Assembly: GCF_003952385.1 (NCBI RefSeq)
Contig: NZ_CP034444.1
Coordinates: 5,779,001-5,843,000 of the forward strand
From: Mesorhizobium sp. M1D.F.Ca.ET.043.01.1.1
GTDB taxonomy: Bacteria > Pseudomonadota > Alphaproteobacteria > Rhizobiales > Rhizobiaceae
Reading direction: 5' to 3'
DNA: 64,000 nucleotides
The notes under the pieces were generated by a model. That model ran no database searches. It was not told the DNA's origin and saw nothing but the letters and a program-made list of their open reading frames with translations. The position numbers and the translations under genes were made by a program. Shown here in pieces: positions 37,779 to 46,524 of this stretch (positions are counted from its first letter, which is position 1; the number at the start of each line of letters is the position of its first letter).

Positions 37779-38776
37779 GCGAAGCGCAGCCTCTGGCCGA
37801 TGCCGTGTTCCGCGGCTTTGGTCAGCATCGCCTTGCCGAGCGCGATGTCGGAGAGCGAGAGGCCGCGATGCCAGAACAGGATCGTCTCGCCGTCGCTTTG
37901 CCGGCCCGCTTTGCGGCCGGCCACGATCTGGCCGAGCTCGGCATGCAGCGTCGCCTCGCTCAGCCGGCCCGTCTCGACATGGGCGCGCAGCGCGCCGAAC
38001 TTGCCGCCCTTGCACTGGCCCCAGTCGTCGACGACGATCTTCTGCATGATGTCGGTGAGCGAAAGCTCCACCGCGCTCATCGTGCCGTAAGGCACCACCA
38101 GCGCGCCCCGCTTGATCCATTCGGTCTTGAGCAGCGGCTGCGGTTCCGGCAGCCGCGAGGCCTCGACGACGATGTCGGCGCCTTCGACGCAGCTCTTCCA
38201 GTCGGCCACGGTCATGACGGGTTTGCCGAGATCGGCGGCAAGCTTCGCGGCGAAGGCGTCGCGGCTCTCCGGCCGGCGTGAATGAACGCGGATCTCGTCG
38301 AAGTCGAAGAGGTGGTCGAGCAGGCGGACGTTCCAGTAGGCCGTGCCGCGCGCGCCGATGTGGCCTAGCACCTTCGACGACTTCTTCGCCAGATGCCTGG
38401 CGCCGATGGCGGTGACGGCGCCGGTGCGCATATCGGTGATGACGGTGGCGTCGAGGATGGCTCGCGGCGCGCCGGTGCGCGGGTCGAAGAGGTTGAGGAT
38501 GCCGAATTCGGACGGCAGCCCGTGCAGGTAGTTGTCGACATAATCGCCGACGATCTTCACGCCGGCCGCATCGAGCGGCGCCACATAGCCCCGCAGCACG
38601 TTGAAGTGACCATGAAAAGACGGGTCCGGCTCGAGATGGACGCGCGGCTCGATCACCGTCTGGCCGTTGCCCTGGGCGACGAGCCCGGCTTCGACGGCGG
38701 CAATGATCTCGGCATCGGTCATGGCAAGGGCTTCGATGTCGAGAGCATTGAGGTAGTCGATATAAATGGGCTTCAT
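37775..38776 (-). CDS. Ornithine cyclodeaminase / mu-crystallin family protein
   Basis: A 333-residue NAD(P)-binding protein of the OCD family, whose members deaminate-cyclise ornithine, reduce cyclic imines, or act as alanine or similar amino-acid dehydrogenases. VLGHIGARGTAYWNVRLL (about residues 138-155) is the nucleotide-binding turn, and RVHLEPD carries the conserved substrate arginine. ATG 38776 has GAGGGA upstream. Translationally coupled to the ammonia-lyase-like gene, it likely handles an imino or amino acid in the same pathway. The MFS gene at 38891 is divergent and may carry the substrate or product. Confidence 0.85.
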   Translation of the reverse strand: MKPIYIDYLNALDIEALAMTDAEIIAAVEAGLVAQGNGQTVIEPRVHLEPDPSFHGHFNVLRGYVAPLDAAGVKIVGDYVDNYLHGLPSEFGILNLFDPRTGAPRAILDATVITDMRTGAVTAIGARHLAKKSSKVLGHIGARGTAYWNVRLLDHLFDFDEIRVHSRRPESRDAFAAKLAADLGKPVMTVADWKSCVEGADIVVEASRLPEPQPLLKTEWIKRGALVVPYGTMSAVELSLTDIMQKIVVDDWGQCKGGKFGALRAHVETGRLSEATLHAELGQIVAGRKAGRQSDGETILFWHRGLSLSDIALGKAMLTKAAEHGIGQRLRFA

Positions 38777-38890
38777 GCATTTCCCTCGGCCGGCCCGCGC
38801 TCTCATCCATAACAGGCGACGGGCCGACACGAAAGTTTGTTGGATAAACACCTGGACTGGTTCGGCCTTATGCTGTTCAACCAGCGCGTC

Positions 38891-40333
38891 ATGACCAGCA
38901 TTCCCGACAACGAGGCCGTGTTCCAGCCGGCGACTTCCGCCCGGCGGTCACGGCGCGTGGCGCTGATCGTCGCGGTTGCCTTCTTCATGCAGCTGCTCGA
39001 TTCGACCATCATCTCGACGTCGCTGCCGCAGATGGGGCAGTCCTTCGGCGTGCCGGCGGTGGCGATGAGCATCGGTATCACCGCCTACATGCTGACCATG
39101 GCGGTGTTCGTGCCGCTGTCGGCTTGGCTCGCCGACCGGTTTGGCGCGCGCAACGTCTTCCTCGTCGCGATTGCGCTGTTCACGCTGGCGTCGATCGCCT
39201 GTGGCCTCTCGCAAAGCCTGACCGGCTTTGTCGGCGCCCGCATCGTGCAGGGGCTCGGCAGCGCGCTGATGACGCCGGTCGGGCGCATCCTGGTGCTGCG
39301 CAACGCCCCCAAATCCGAACTGCTCAATGCCACGGCGCTGATCACCTGGCCGGCTTTGTTCGCGCCGGTGGTCGGACCGGTGCTCGGCGGTTTCATCACC
39401 ACCTATCTCTCCTGGCACTGGAACTTCTTCATCAACGTCCCTTTGGGGTTGGCCGGACTGCTGCTGGTCGCCCTTTTCGTGCCGGGCGATCGCGATTCGA
39501 AAGCGAGACCGCTCGACTGGCCGGGCTTCTTCTTCACCTCGCTCGGCCTCGCAGTGATGCTCTATGGCCTGGAGCGGCTTGCGCATCCCGAGGACGGCAT
39601 TCTGCCGACAGTTGCCCTCATTGCCGCCGGCGTTGCGATCGGCTGGATCGCCGTGCGCCACTTGTTGCGCACGCCGCATCCCTTGCTCGATCTCTCGGCT
39701 TTCAAGGTCCTGACCTTCGCCGTCTCGACATTGTCGGCAGGCACGATCTTCCGCGTTGCGATCAATGCAACGCCCTTCCTTTTGCCGCTGCTCTTCCAGG
39801 TCGGCTTCGGGATGCGGCCGGTCGATGCCGGCTTCTTGATCCTGGCCTATTTCCTCGGCAATCTCGGCATGAAGGCGGTGACCACGCCGATGCTCAGGCG
39901 CTTCGGCTTCCGCCGCGTGCTGATCGTCAACGGGCTGATCGCCTCGCTGGCGATCATGGCCTGCGGAGCGATCTCGCCGCAGACGCCGTCGGCGCTGACG
40001 GTGGTGCTGATGCTGGTCGCCGGTCTCACGCGGTCGATGCAGTTCACGGCGCTCAACACGCTTGCCTTCGCCGATATCGGCGAGGCCCAGCGGAGCTCGG
40101 CCGCGACGCTCTCCAGCATGCTGCAGCAGATCTCGATGCTGTTCGGCGTGGCGGTCGCGGCGGCGATCCTCAACCTGTCGCAGATCGCCAGGGGTGACGC
40201 GGCGCCCGACCTCGCCGACTTCAGAATCGCGTATGCAGCCATCGGCCTGATCGGGCTCGCGGCGTCGTTCCGCTTCATGGCCCTGCCGCGATCCGCCGGC
40301 GCCGAGGTCTCGGGCCACTCCCAGGAGAATTGA
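38891..40333 (+). CDS. MFS transporter, DHA2 (EmrB-like) drug exporter family
   Basis: A 480-residue membrane protein predicted to have 14 hydrophobic segments. MQLLDSTIISTSLPQMG in the first segment is the DHA2 motif, with LADRFGARNVFL after segment 2 and the motif C region PVVGPVLGGFI in segment 5. Such proteins export drugs or metabolites in exchange for protons. The start could be ATG 38870 or 38891; I chose 38891, where the protein begins MTSIPDNEAVF. It is divergent from the OCD/ammonia-lyase pair. Confidence 0.87.
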   Translation: MTSIPDNEAVFQPATSARRSRRVALIVAVAFFMQLLDSTIISTSLPQMGQSFGVPAVAMSIGITAYMLTMAVFVPLSAWLADRFGARNVFLVAIALFTLASIACGLSQSLTGFVGARIVQGLGSALMTPVGRILVLRNAPKSELLNATALITWPALFAPVVGPVLGGFITTYLSWHWNFFINVPLGLAGLLLVALFVPGDRDSKARPLDWPGFFFTSLGLAVMLYGLERLAHPEDGILPTVALIAAGVAIGWIAVRHLLRTPHPLLDLSAFKVLTFAVSTLSAGTIFRVAINATPFLLPLLFQVGFGMRPVDAGFLILAYFLGNLGMKAVTTPMLRRFGFRRVLIVNGLIASLAIMACGAISPQTPSALTVVLMLVAGLTRSMQFTALNTLAFADIGEAQRSSAATLSSMLQQISMLFGVAVAAAILNLSQIARGDAAPDLADFRIAYAAIGLIGLAASFRFMALPRSAGAEVSGHSQEN

Positions 40334-40448
40334 TGCCGGCAACATTGCTTCGGCGCCGAAAATTTGAATCCGGCAAACGGATTGGCTGCAGTTGTTGAGG
40401 ACGCGATTCAGAAAGCTTGCGCAGCGATTCAACCGAAAGGACCACACC

Positions 40449-40856
40449 ATGGCCACGACAAGACTTCTCGGCGATGCCGAGGTGGAGAAGATCCCGGCGG
40501 TGAAGGCGGTGTTCGACGACATCCGCGCGACGCGCAAATCCGACTTCGTCAACAATTTCTGGCGCGGGCTCGCCAACGATCCGGCGGCGCTGAAGCGGGT
40601 GTGGGAACAACTCAAGGCGGTGATGTTCGCCGATAGCGCCATCGATCCGCTGACCAAGGAGATGATCTATATCGCTGTCTCGACGGCCAATGGCTGTTCC
40701 TACTGCATTCACTCGCATACGGCCGCCGCCAGGGCCAAGGGCATGACCGACGCGCAGCATGGCGAGCTGGTTTCGATCATTGGCTTGGCCGGCCAGACCA
40801 ACCACTTGGTCACGGCGATGCAGATTTCGCTCGATCCGCAGTTCGAAGTGAAGTGA
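40449..40856 (+). CDS. AhpD-like / carboxymuconolactone decarboxylase family protein
   Basis: A 135-residue helical protein with the redox motif CSYCIHSH (about residues 79-86), as in AhpD alkylhydroperoxidases: two cysteines followed by the HxxH-like histidines. It probably reduces peroxides or protects neighbouring enzymes, rather than decarboxylating muconolactone as PcaC does. It follows the MFS gene by 115 bases and is followed by a 145-base palindromic repeat. Confidence 0.88.
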   Translation: MATTRLLGDAEVEKIPAVKAVFDDIRATRKSDFVNNFWRGLANDPAALKRVWEQLKAVMFADSAIDPLTKEMIYIAVSTANGCSYCIHSHTAAARAKGMTDAQHGELVSIIGLAGQTNHLVTAMQISLDPQFEVK

Positions 40857-40865
40857 GGCGCTTTT

Positions 40866-41010
40866 CCTTCTCCCCTTGTGGGAGAAGGTGTCGCCGAAGG
40901 CGACGGATGAGGGGTGTTCCATCGGAGTGAGGCGCTGGCGTTCCCTGGAACACCCCTCATCCGTCTCGGCGCTATCGCGCCGATCCACCTTCTCCCACAA
41001 GGGGAGAAGG
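40866..41010. repeat. 145-bp intergenic palindromic repeat, copy 1
   Basis: The outer arms CCTTCTCCCCTTGTGGG... and ...CCCACAAGGGGAGAAGG are reverse complements, and each arm is itself nearly palindromic. Inner blocks include GACGGATGAGGGGTG and its complement CACCCCTCATCCGTC. A second copy of the same length is at 49417-49561, with its central 25 bases inverted. It lies between the convergent AhpD-like and amidohydrolase genes and may end both transcripts. Confidence 0.9.
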
Positions 41011-41020
41011 GGAGGCCGCG

Positions 41021-41908
41021 CTACACCGGCCGATAGACCCTTTCCGCCGTGTTCCAGAAGATATCAGCCTCGGCTTCCGACCCGTGCCTGGCGACTGCGG
41101 CGCGGTGCGCCTTGATCAGCTCGGCGTGGCTGGTCCACAGCTTCTCGATCGGGAAGTTCGAGCCGAACATCAGCCGGTCGCTGCCCAGTATCCCGACCGC
41201 GTTGTCGACAATGTAGGCGATCAGCTCCGGATCGTTGCGATGCTCGAAAGTGCCGAGCCCCGACAGCTTGGCGTAGAAGTTGGGCGCCGCCGAAAGCGTG
41301 CGCAGGCCTGCCTTCCACGCTTCGGTGGTTTCCGGCTCCATGCCGGTCAGCATGCCGGCATGGGTGAGGATGAAGTTCGTTTCCGGGTTTTCGCCGACCA
41401 GCGTCAGCCCGTCCTTCATCTGCGCCGGAAAAAGCTGCAGGTCGAAGGAGAGGCCGTAATCCTTCAGTTGAGCCACATTGGCGCGCACCCTGGGATCGAT
41501 CACCTGGTCGGCCGAAGCGGCGAAGCGGAAGGCGGGAGTCTCGTGCCAGTGGAGCTGCATGCGCACGCCGCGCAGCAGCCTGTATTTCATCAGGCGGTCG
41601 ATCTGCGGCCGGACGTCGTCGACCGTCATGTCGGCATAGCCGACGATCGCATGCGGCCAGCCGGTTTCCTCCGCGGTCTTCTGCAGGAAGGCGACCTCCT
41701 TCTCGAAATCCTCCTTGGCCCAGTTGGTCTGGACATAGACGGCCTTCTCGACGCCCGAACCATTCTGATCTTCGAGGAATTCCGTGATCGGGTAGTCGCG
41801 GCGGATCGGCTCGTAAGGGCCGAAGATGCGCGGCACCACCGGTCCGACCAGCCAGGGCTGGTCCTTCTGGCGCCAGATGTGGAAATGCGCGTCGATCGCT
41901 TTCAGCAT
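41021..41908 (-). CDS. Amidohydrolase-2 family hydrolase (lactonase-like)
   Basis: A 295-residue TIM-barrel metal hydrolase. DAHFHIW (about residues 6-12) supplies the HxH motif, with ILTHAGM and the terminal FGSNFPIEKL typical of L-fuconolactonase/galactarolactonase and pyrone-dicarboxylate lactonase relatives. It begins within the stop of the VWA gene (TGATG) and is last in the molybdenum hydroxylase operon, so it probably opens a lactone or cleaves an amide made by the hydroxylase route. The precise substrate is unknown. Confidence 0.86.
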   Translation of the reverse strand: MLKAIDAHFHIWRQKDQPWLVGPVVPRIFGPYEPIRRDYPITEFLEDQNGSGVEKAVYVQTNWAKEDFEKEVAFLQKTAEETGWPHAIVGYADMTVDDVRPQIDRLMKYRLLRGVRMQLHWHETPAFRFAASADQVIDPRVRANVAQLKDYGLSFDLQLFPAQMKDGLTLVGENPETNFILTHAGMLTGMEPETTEAWKAGLRTLSAAPNFYAKLSGLGTFEHRNDPELIAYIVDNAVGILGSDRLMFGSNFPIEKLWTSHAELIKAHRAAVARHGSEAEADIFWNTAERVYRPV

Positions 41909-43041
41909 CACGATACCCTTTTCCAGATGGTCTCGGCCGCGGGAGCGGGGCGGGCGAGCGACAAGATGAAGTCGGAGAGACTTCTGACCGACGAGCCGTC
42001 GACCAGATCGTCGAGCACCGGGAGGATGGCGCTGAGTGCCGCGGTTGCCGGCCGGAAGCGCGGGTCGCCGGCGAGCGGGGTCGCCAGCGACAGCCGGAAG
42101 GCGCGGGCGCTGAGCCGGCGCATCGCGGTTTCAAGGTCGGCATGGTCGCCGCGCTCGAGCGCGTCCGACAGGATCACCACCGCCGCGCCGCGCGCAAAGG
42201 CCGCGAAGCGTGGCACCGAAAGAAAGGCAAGCAGTGTCGGCCCCATGCGAGTGCCGCCATCCCAGTCGTCGACCAGTGCGGCGGTGCGCGCGAGCGCCTG
42301 GCCGCGGTCGCGGATACGCAACGCCGAGGTGATGCGGGTGAGGCGCGTACCGAAGGTGAAGACTTCCGCGCGGGCTGCGCCTTGCACTGCCGCATGCGCA
42401 ATCTTCAGGTAGTCGGCGGTGTGCAGCTTCATCGAGCCGGAGACGTCGATGAGCAAAAGCAGCTTGCGCGGCACGGTCTGCCGGCGGCGCAGCAGCGGCG
42501 AGGGGATGTCGCCATCGGCACTGACGATTTCGCTCAACGAGCGGCGCAGGTCGAGCGTGCCGCGCGAACGGGTGCGCATGGTGCGGAAGGAGCGGCGCGC
42601 GGGCAGGGCCGAGGCCAGCCGGCCGCGGAACGGGCCTAGGCTGTCGGGGTCGAACTGGAAATCGCGGCGGCTCAGTTGCTCGAGCGCCGAGGACAACTCG
42701 CCGCCTTTCTCCTGGCGGACAGCCTGGCTTTCTTCGTCGCGCGAGCCGCGATCGTCCTTGACGCGGGTTTCATCCTCTTCGCCTTCGATCGGGGGTTTGA
42801 CGTCGCCATAGAAGTGGCTGCGGAAATGCGCGTCAAATTCGATGCGACGGTCGGGCGAAGGCGCGAGCGTGGCAAGTGCTGCTTCTCGGATGTCGGACAT
42901 GGAGCTCGGGCCGAGCAGGGTGACGGCCTGCATGAAGCTGGAGACATGCTCGGGGGCGATGGGAAAGGCGTGATGGCGCAGCAAGCGGGCGAAGCCCAGT
43001 AAGGGCTCGGCGGCACGAGGCAGTTTTTCCGCACGCCTCAT
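41908..43041 (-). CDS. CoxE-like VWA-domain protein
   Basis: A 377-residue protein with a C-terminal von Willebrand A domain. The metal-ion adhesion motif is DVSGSM (199-204), with ILSDALERGDH further on. An acidic and basic linker covers about residues 85-120. In CO-dehydrogenase operons, CoxE with the AAA protein CoxD helps to assemble the molybdenum-copper centre. The MoxR-type ATPase gene lies upstream in the same operon, though a 160-base palindrome separates the two. ATG 43041 is preceded by GAAGGA. Confidence 0.87.
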   Translation of the reverse strand: MRRAEKLPRAAEPLLGFARLLRHHAFPIAPEHVSSFMQAVTLLGPSSMSDIREAALATLAPSPDRRIEFDAHFRSHFYGDVKPPIEGEEDETRVKDDRGSRDEESQAVRQEKGGELSSALEQLSRRDFQFDPDSLGPFRGRLASALPARRSFRTMRTRSRGTLDLRRSLSEIVSADGDIPSPLLRRRQTVPRKLLLLIDVSGSMKLHTADYLKIAHAAVQGAARAEVFTFGTRLTRITSALRIRDRGQALARTAALVDDWDGGTRMGPTLLAFLSVPRFAAFARGAAVVILSDALERGDHADLETAMRRLSARAFRLSLATPLAGDPRFRPATAALSAILPVLDDLVDGSSVRSLSDFILSLARPAPAAETIWKRVS

Positions 43042-43047
43042 TCCTTC

Positions 43048-43207
43048 GCGCCCCCCTCTGTCCTGCCGGACATCTCCCCCACGAGGGGGGAGATCAGCGG
43101 TTTCGCCGGCGGCGTCCAATCTTCAACGTTGGAGATTTGCGAAGGCCGAAGTGACAGCCAATCTCCCCCCTTGTGGGGGAGATGTCCGGCAGGACAGAGG
43201 GGGGCGC
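43048..43207. repeat. 160-bp palindromic repeat inside the molybdenum hydroxylase operon
   Basis: The left arm (43048-43092, GCGCCCCCCTCTGTCCTGCC...) and right arm (43161-43207, ...GGCAGGACAGAGGGGGGCGC) are near-perfect reverse complements of about 45 bases around a 70-base centre. The arms contain CATCTCCCCC/GGGGGAGATG blocks. It lies between the MoxR and VWA genes on the minus strand. The right arm ends 42 bases past the MoxR start-side neighbour 43250. Confidence 0.9.
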
Positions 43208-43249
43208 TGGCCCGCCAACCTTGCGAAATAGGCGCGTTGCGATTACTCA

Positions 43250-44131
43250 TCACCCCAACGCCTCCTCGACGATCCTCCCGAGCTCCGGCGCGATTGCGGA
43301 CAGGTCCTCCTCGTCCTTGATCAGCACGCCGATGGCGCGGCGGAAGGCTTCAGGCCACGGGCTGCCGCCTTTTTCAAGGATGGTCGCGGCATTCGCCCAT
43401 TCGACGGCTTCGGCAATGCCCGGCGGCTTGGCCAGCGGACGCGCGCGGATCTGCTGCACGGCATTCGCCACCGCTCGCGCGGTCGCTTTTGCCACGTCGC
43501 CGGCGCGCAGCATGATGATCTCGGCCTCGCGAGCCGCATCTGGGTATCCGATCCAGTGGTAGACGCAGCGCCGCCGCAGCGCCTCGGCAAGCTCGCGGGT
43601 GCGGTTCGAGGTCAGGATGACGATCGGCTGCGTCGCGGCGCGGATGGTACCGCGTTCCGGGATGCTGATCTGGAAGTCGGAAAGGAATTCGAGCAGCAGC
43701 GCTTCGAATTCGTGGTCGGAGCGGTCGATCTCGTCGACCAGCAGCACGCGCTGTTCCGGCACGCGCAGAACCTGCAGCAGCGGCCGCGCGATCAGGAAGC
43801 GGTCGTCATAGATATCGATCTCGTGCTCGCCGGCGTGGCGGATGGCGAGGAGCTGCCGCTGGTAGTTCCATTCGTAGAGCGCATGCGCGGCATCGATGCC
43901 TTCATAGCATTGCAGGCGCACCAATTCGCGGCCGAGCAATTCGGCGGTCGCCTTGGCGGCTTCGGTCTTGCCAACGCCAGGCGCGCCTTCGAGCAGCAGC
44001 GGCTTGCCCAGACGGATCGCGAGGAAGATCGCGGTCGCGAGGCCGTCGTCCGCCAGGTAACGCGACGCGGCGAGGCGCGCGGCCACCGCCTCCGGTGAGG
44101 CAGCGGTCTGCTCGGCATCGGCGCGAGCCAT
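43250..44131 (-). CDS. MoxR/CoxD-type AAA ATPase
   Basis: A 293-residue AAA ATPase with Walker A GAPGVGKTE (about residues 49-57), Walker B LLVDEIDR and sensor-1 ILTSNRTRE. MoxR proteins work with VWA partners to remodel or insert cofactors into large enzymes. CoxD does this for CO dehydrogenase, a relative of the hydroxylase encoded just upstream. ATG 44131 is 8 bases after the stop of the catalytic-subunit gene, so it is co-transcribed with the hydroxylase. Confidence 0.9.
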   Translation of the reverse strand: MARADAEQTAASPEAVAARLAASRYLADDGLATAIFLAIRLGKPLLLEGAPGVGKTEAAKATAELLGRELVRLQCYEGIDAAHALYEWNYQRQLLAIRHAGEHEIDIYDDRFLIARPLLQVLRVPEQRVLLVDEIDRSDHEFEALLLEFLSDFQISIPERGTIRAATQPIVILTSNRTRELAEALRRRCVYHWIGYPDAAREAEIIMLRAGDVAKATARAVANAVQQIRARPLAKPPGIAEAVEWANAATILEKGGSPWPEAFRRAIGVLIKDEEDLSAIAPELGRIVEEALG

Positions 44132-44139
44132 CTTCTTGC

Positions 44140-45144
44140 TCAGCCCGCCGCTAGCGCCTTCAGCGCGCGCAGGATGCGCTCGGGCGTGATCGGCAACGTG
44201 TCGATGCGCACGCCGACGGCGTCGAAGACGGCATTGGCAACGGCCGGAATCTGCGGGTTGGCGCACATCTCGCCCGGTCCCTTGGCACCGAACGGGCCAT
44301 CGGCGGACGGGCGCTCCAGCACGATGATCTCGGTCTCGGCGAGGTCGCCAGGACCCGGCATCAGATACTGGTTGAAGTCGGTGCCGCCATGGTCGCGGTT
44401 CGGATAATAGGGCTCGGTCGTCTCATAGAGCGCGTGGCTGATGCCCATCCAGGAGCCGCCGACCAACTGCTGCTCGACCATCTTAGGGTTCAGCGCGCGG
44501 CCGATCTCGAAGACGTTCTTCACGCTAAGCACCGTCACCTCGCCGGTTTCGTCGTCGACCTCGACCTCGGCCACCGTGCAGGCGTGGGCATAGCAGGTCG
44601 AGGGCTTCATCGCGCCGGTCTCCTTCTCCGGGTAGGAGCGCGGGATCAGGAACATGCCGCGGCCGGAGATCGAGCGGCCGCGCTTGAAATGCGCCGACAG
44701 CGCGACGTCGAAGATCGAGATCGATTTCTGCGGCGCGCCCTTCACCAATATGTTGCCCTGGCCGTCGGTTTCGAGGTCGGAAGCGTTCACCTCCAGCTCT
44801 TCGGCCGCCACTTCCAGCATCACCTGGCGGGCTTCCCTGGCCGCCTGGATGACGGCATTGCCGGCGCGGTGCGTGCCGCGCGAGGCGAAGGTGCCCATGC
44901 AGTGCGGGCCGGTGTCGGTGTCGGCGGTGTCGACGATGACGCGGTCGGTCGGCACGCCGATCGTCTCGGCGCAGATCTGCGCCATGATCTGCTTCATGCC
45001 CTGGCCCAGATCGACGCTCGACAGCGTCACCATGAAATTGCCGGTCGGCGTCGAGTGAACCAGCGCCTGGGTCGGGTCGCCGCCGAGATTCATGCCCGTC
45101 GGATAGTTGATCGCGGCGACGCCGCGTCCACGCCGGATCGCCAT
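44140..45144 (-). CDS. Molybdenum hydroxylase, C-terminal part of the catalytic subunit (separate gene)
   Basis: A 334-residue protein covering the second half of the xanthine-dehydrogenase-type molybdopterin subunit. It begins RRGRGVAAINYPTG and carries SVDLGQGMKQIMAQ, MGTFASRGTHRAGNA and, near the end, GAKGPGEMCANPQIPAVANA, where the glutamate of GPGEM is the catalytic base. The upstream gene (45146-46513) supplies the first half and stops one base before this ATG (TGAGATG). The split resembles NdhM of Eubacterium nicotinate dehydrogenase. A recent frameshift of one ancestral gene cannot be excluded. Confidence 0.85.
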   Translation of the reverse strand: MAIRRGRGVAAINYPTGMNLGGDPTQALVHSTPTGNFMVTLSSVDLGQGMKQIMAQICAETIGVPTDRVIVDTADTDTGPHCMGTFASRGTHRAGNAVIQAAREARQVMLEVAAEELEVNASDLETDGQGNILVKGAPQKSISIFDVALSAHFKRGRSISGRGMFLIPRSYPEKETGAMKPSTCYAHACTVAEVEVDDETGEVTVLSVKNVFEIGRALNPKMVEQQLVGGSWMGISHALYETTEPYYPNRDHGGTDFNQYLMPGPGDLAETEIIVLERPSADGPFGAKGPGEMCANPQIPAVANAVFDAVGVRIDTLPITPERILRALKALAAG

Positions 45145-45145
45145 C

Positions 45146-46513
45146 TCAGGCTCCCTTCCTGTAGGAGGACATCGCCATGTATTTATCCGCCACCGGCCAG
45201 TTTGCGGCGCGCGAGGCTTCCTGCATGCATTCGATCAGCGCCGCACCCTCGGTCAGCTGGCGATGCGCCTTCATGTCGCCGTCGCGGTAGGCGTTGATGA
45301 AGCGGAACTCGAGCGGATCCATGGCGATCAGCCGCGCCAGCTTGTCCATCTGCACCTCCAGCGCGAAGTCGCCGATGGTGACGCCGAAGCCGCGCATGGC
45401 GGAGGAGGGGGTGCGGTTGGTGTAGACGCAGTAGGTGTCGATCCAGACATTGGGAATCGTGTAAGGGCCCGGGTAGTGCGCCGCCCCTTTCTGCGCGCCG
45501 TAAGGCGAATGGCGCGAATAGGCGCCGGCATCGGTGTAGCCGGTCACCTTGCGGGCTACGATGCGGCCGTCCTTCATGACGCCGTCCTTGATGACGACCT
45601 TCTCGGCAGCGCGCGGCGAGGAGATCTGCATCTCCTCCTCGCGGCTGTAGATGAATGAGACCGGACGTCCGGTTAGCTTGGCTGCCAGGATGGCGATAGG
45701 TTCGACGATGACGTCGACCTTGCCGCCAAAACCGCCGCCGACGGTGCCGCCGACGAAATGCAGCTTGCTGCCAGGCATCTGCAGGATGATCGAGGCGTTG
45801 TCGAGCGTGAAGAACATCGCCTGGGTGTTGGTATAGCAGGCGAAGCGGTCGTTGCCCTCGGGCGCCACAATGCAGCCGGTCGTCTCGGTCGGCGCATGCT
45901 CGATGGGCGAGGACTGGTACGTCTGCTCGAGGATGTGGTCGGCCTCGGCAAAACCCGCCTCGACATCGCCGAAGCGCACCTTGCGGCAGTCGCCGCTGTC
46001 ATAGAGGTAGTAGTTGCGGCCGTGATATTCGTTGACGATCGGCGCGCCGGGCTTCAGCGCTTCCTCCATGTCGAAGACGGCGGGCAGCACCTCGTAGTCG
46101 ACCTTGACCTTGGCGGCGGCTTCCTGCGCCGCGCGCTCGGTCTCGGCCAGCACCGCCACCACGGCCTCGCCCTTCCAGCGCACCTTGCCGTCGGCGAGCA
46201 CCGTTTCGTCCTCCGGGCCGATCTGGATCAGGATCAGGATGGTGTAGACGTTGTGCGGCACGTCCTTGGCGGTCAGCACGCGCACGACGCCCGGATGTTT
46301 CTCCGCCTCTGAAGTGTCGACGGAACGGATGCGGGCGTGATGATGCGGGCTGCGCACCATCTTCAGATGCAGCATGCCGGGGAAATTGCGATCGGCGAAA
46401 TAGGCGGTCTGGCCGGTGACATGGCCGGGGGAATCTAGCCGCGGCCGCGGTTGGCCGATCTCGTTGAGGCCGTCCTTGCGGACATCGGCGAAATAGTCCT
46501 TGCGCAGTTCCAT
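45146..46513 (-). CDS. Molybdenum hydroxylase, N-terminal part of the catalytic subunit
   Basis: A 455-residue protein equal to the first half of a xanthine/CO dehydrogenase large subunit: an a/b hammerhead domain (DSPGHVTGQTAYFADRNFPGMLH), then the first molybdopterin domain with VGGTVGGGFGGK and SSAMRGFGVTIGDF. It stops at TGA 45148-45146 after SSYRKGA, where intact homologues continue. Its size (about 50 kDa) and that of the next protein (about 36 kDa) match the L and M chains of nicotinate dehydrogenase as I recall them. ATG 46513 follows the 2Fe-2S gene by 11 bases. An N-heterocycle or aldehyde is a likely substrate. Confidence 0.87.
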   Translation of the reverse strand: MELRKDYFADVRKDGLNEIGQPRPRLDSPGHVTGQTAYFADRNFPGMLHLKMVRSPHHHARIRSVDTSEAEKHPGVVRVLTAKDVPHNVYTILILIQIGPEDETVLADGKVRWKGEAVVAVLAETERAAQEAAAKVKVDYEVLPAVFDMEEALKPGAPIVNEYHGRNYYLYDSGDCRKVRFGDVEAGFAEADHILEQTYQSSPIEHAPTETTGCIVAPEGNDRFACYTNTQAMFFTLDNASIILQMPGSKLHFVGGTVGGGFGGKVDVIVEPIAILAAKLTGRPVSFIYSREEEMQISSPRAAEKVVIKDGVMKDGRIVARKVTGYTDAGAYSRHSPYGAQKGAAHYPGPYTIPNVWIDTYCVYTNRTPSSAMRGFGVTIGDFALEVQMDKLARLIAMDPLEFRFINAYRDGDMKAHRQLTEGAALIECMQEASRAANWPVADKYMAMSSYRKGA

Positions 46514-46524
46514 GGCTCGTCCCC

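Noticed and set aside
38948..40657. 569-codon minus-strand open frame over the MFS gene
   Set aside because: Highly charged translation without domains, antisense to a protein with 14 membrane segments and clear motifs.
40449..40856. A second pcaC gene
   Set aside because: The CSYCIHSH redox motif and divergent ends fit AhpD-like peroxidases rather than the decarboxylase; the real pcaC is at 15884.
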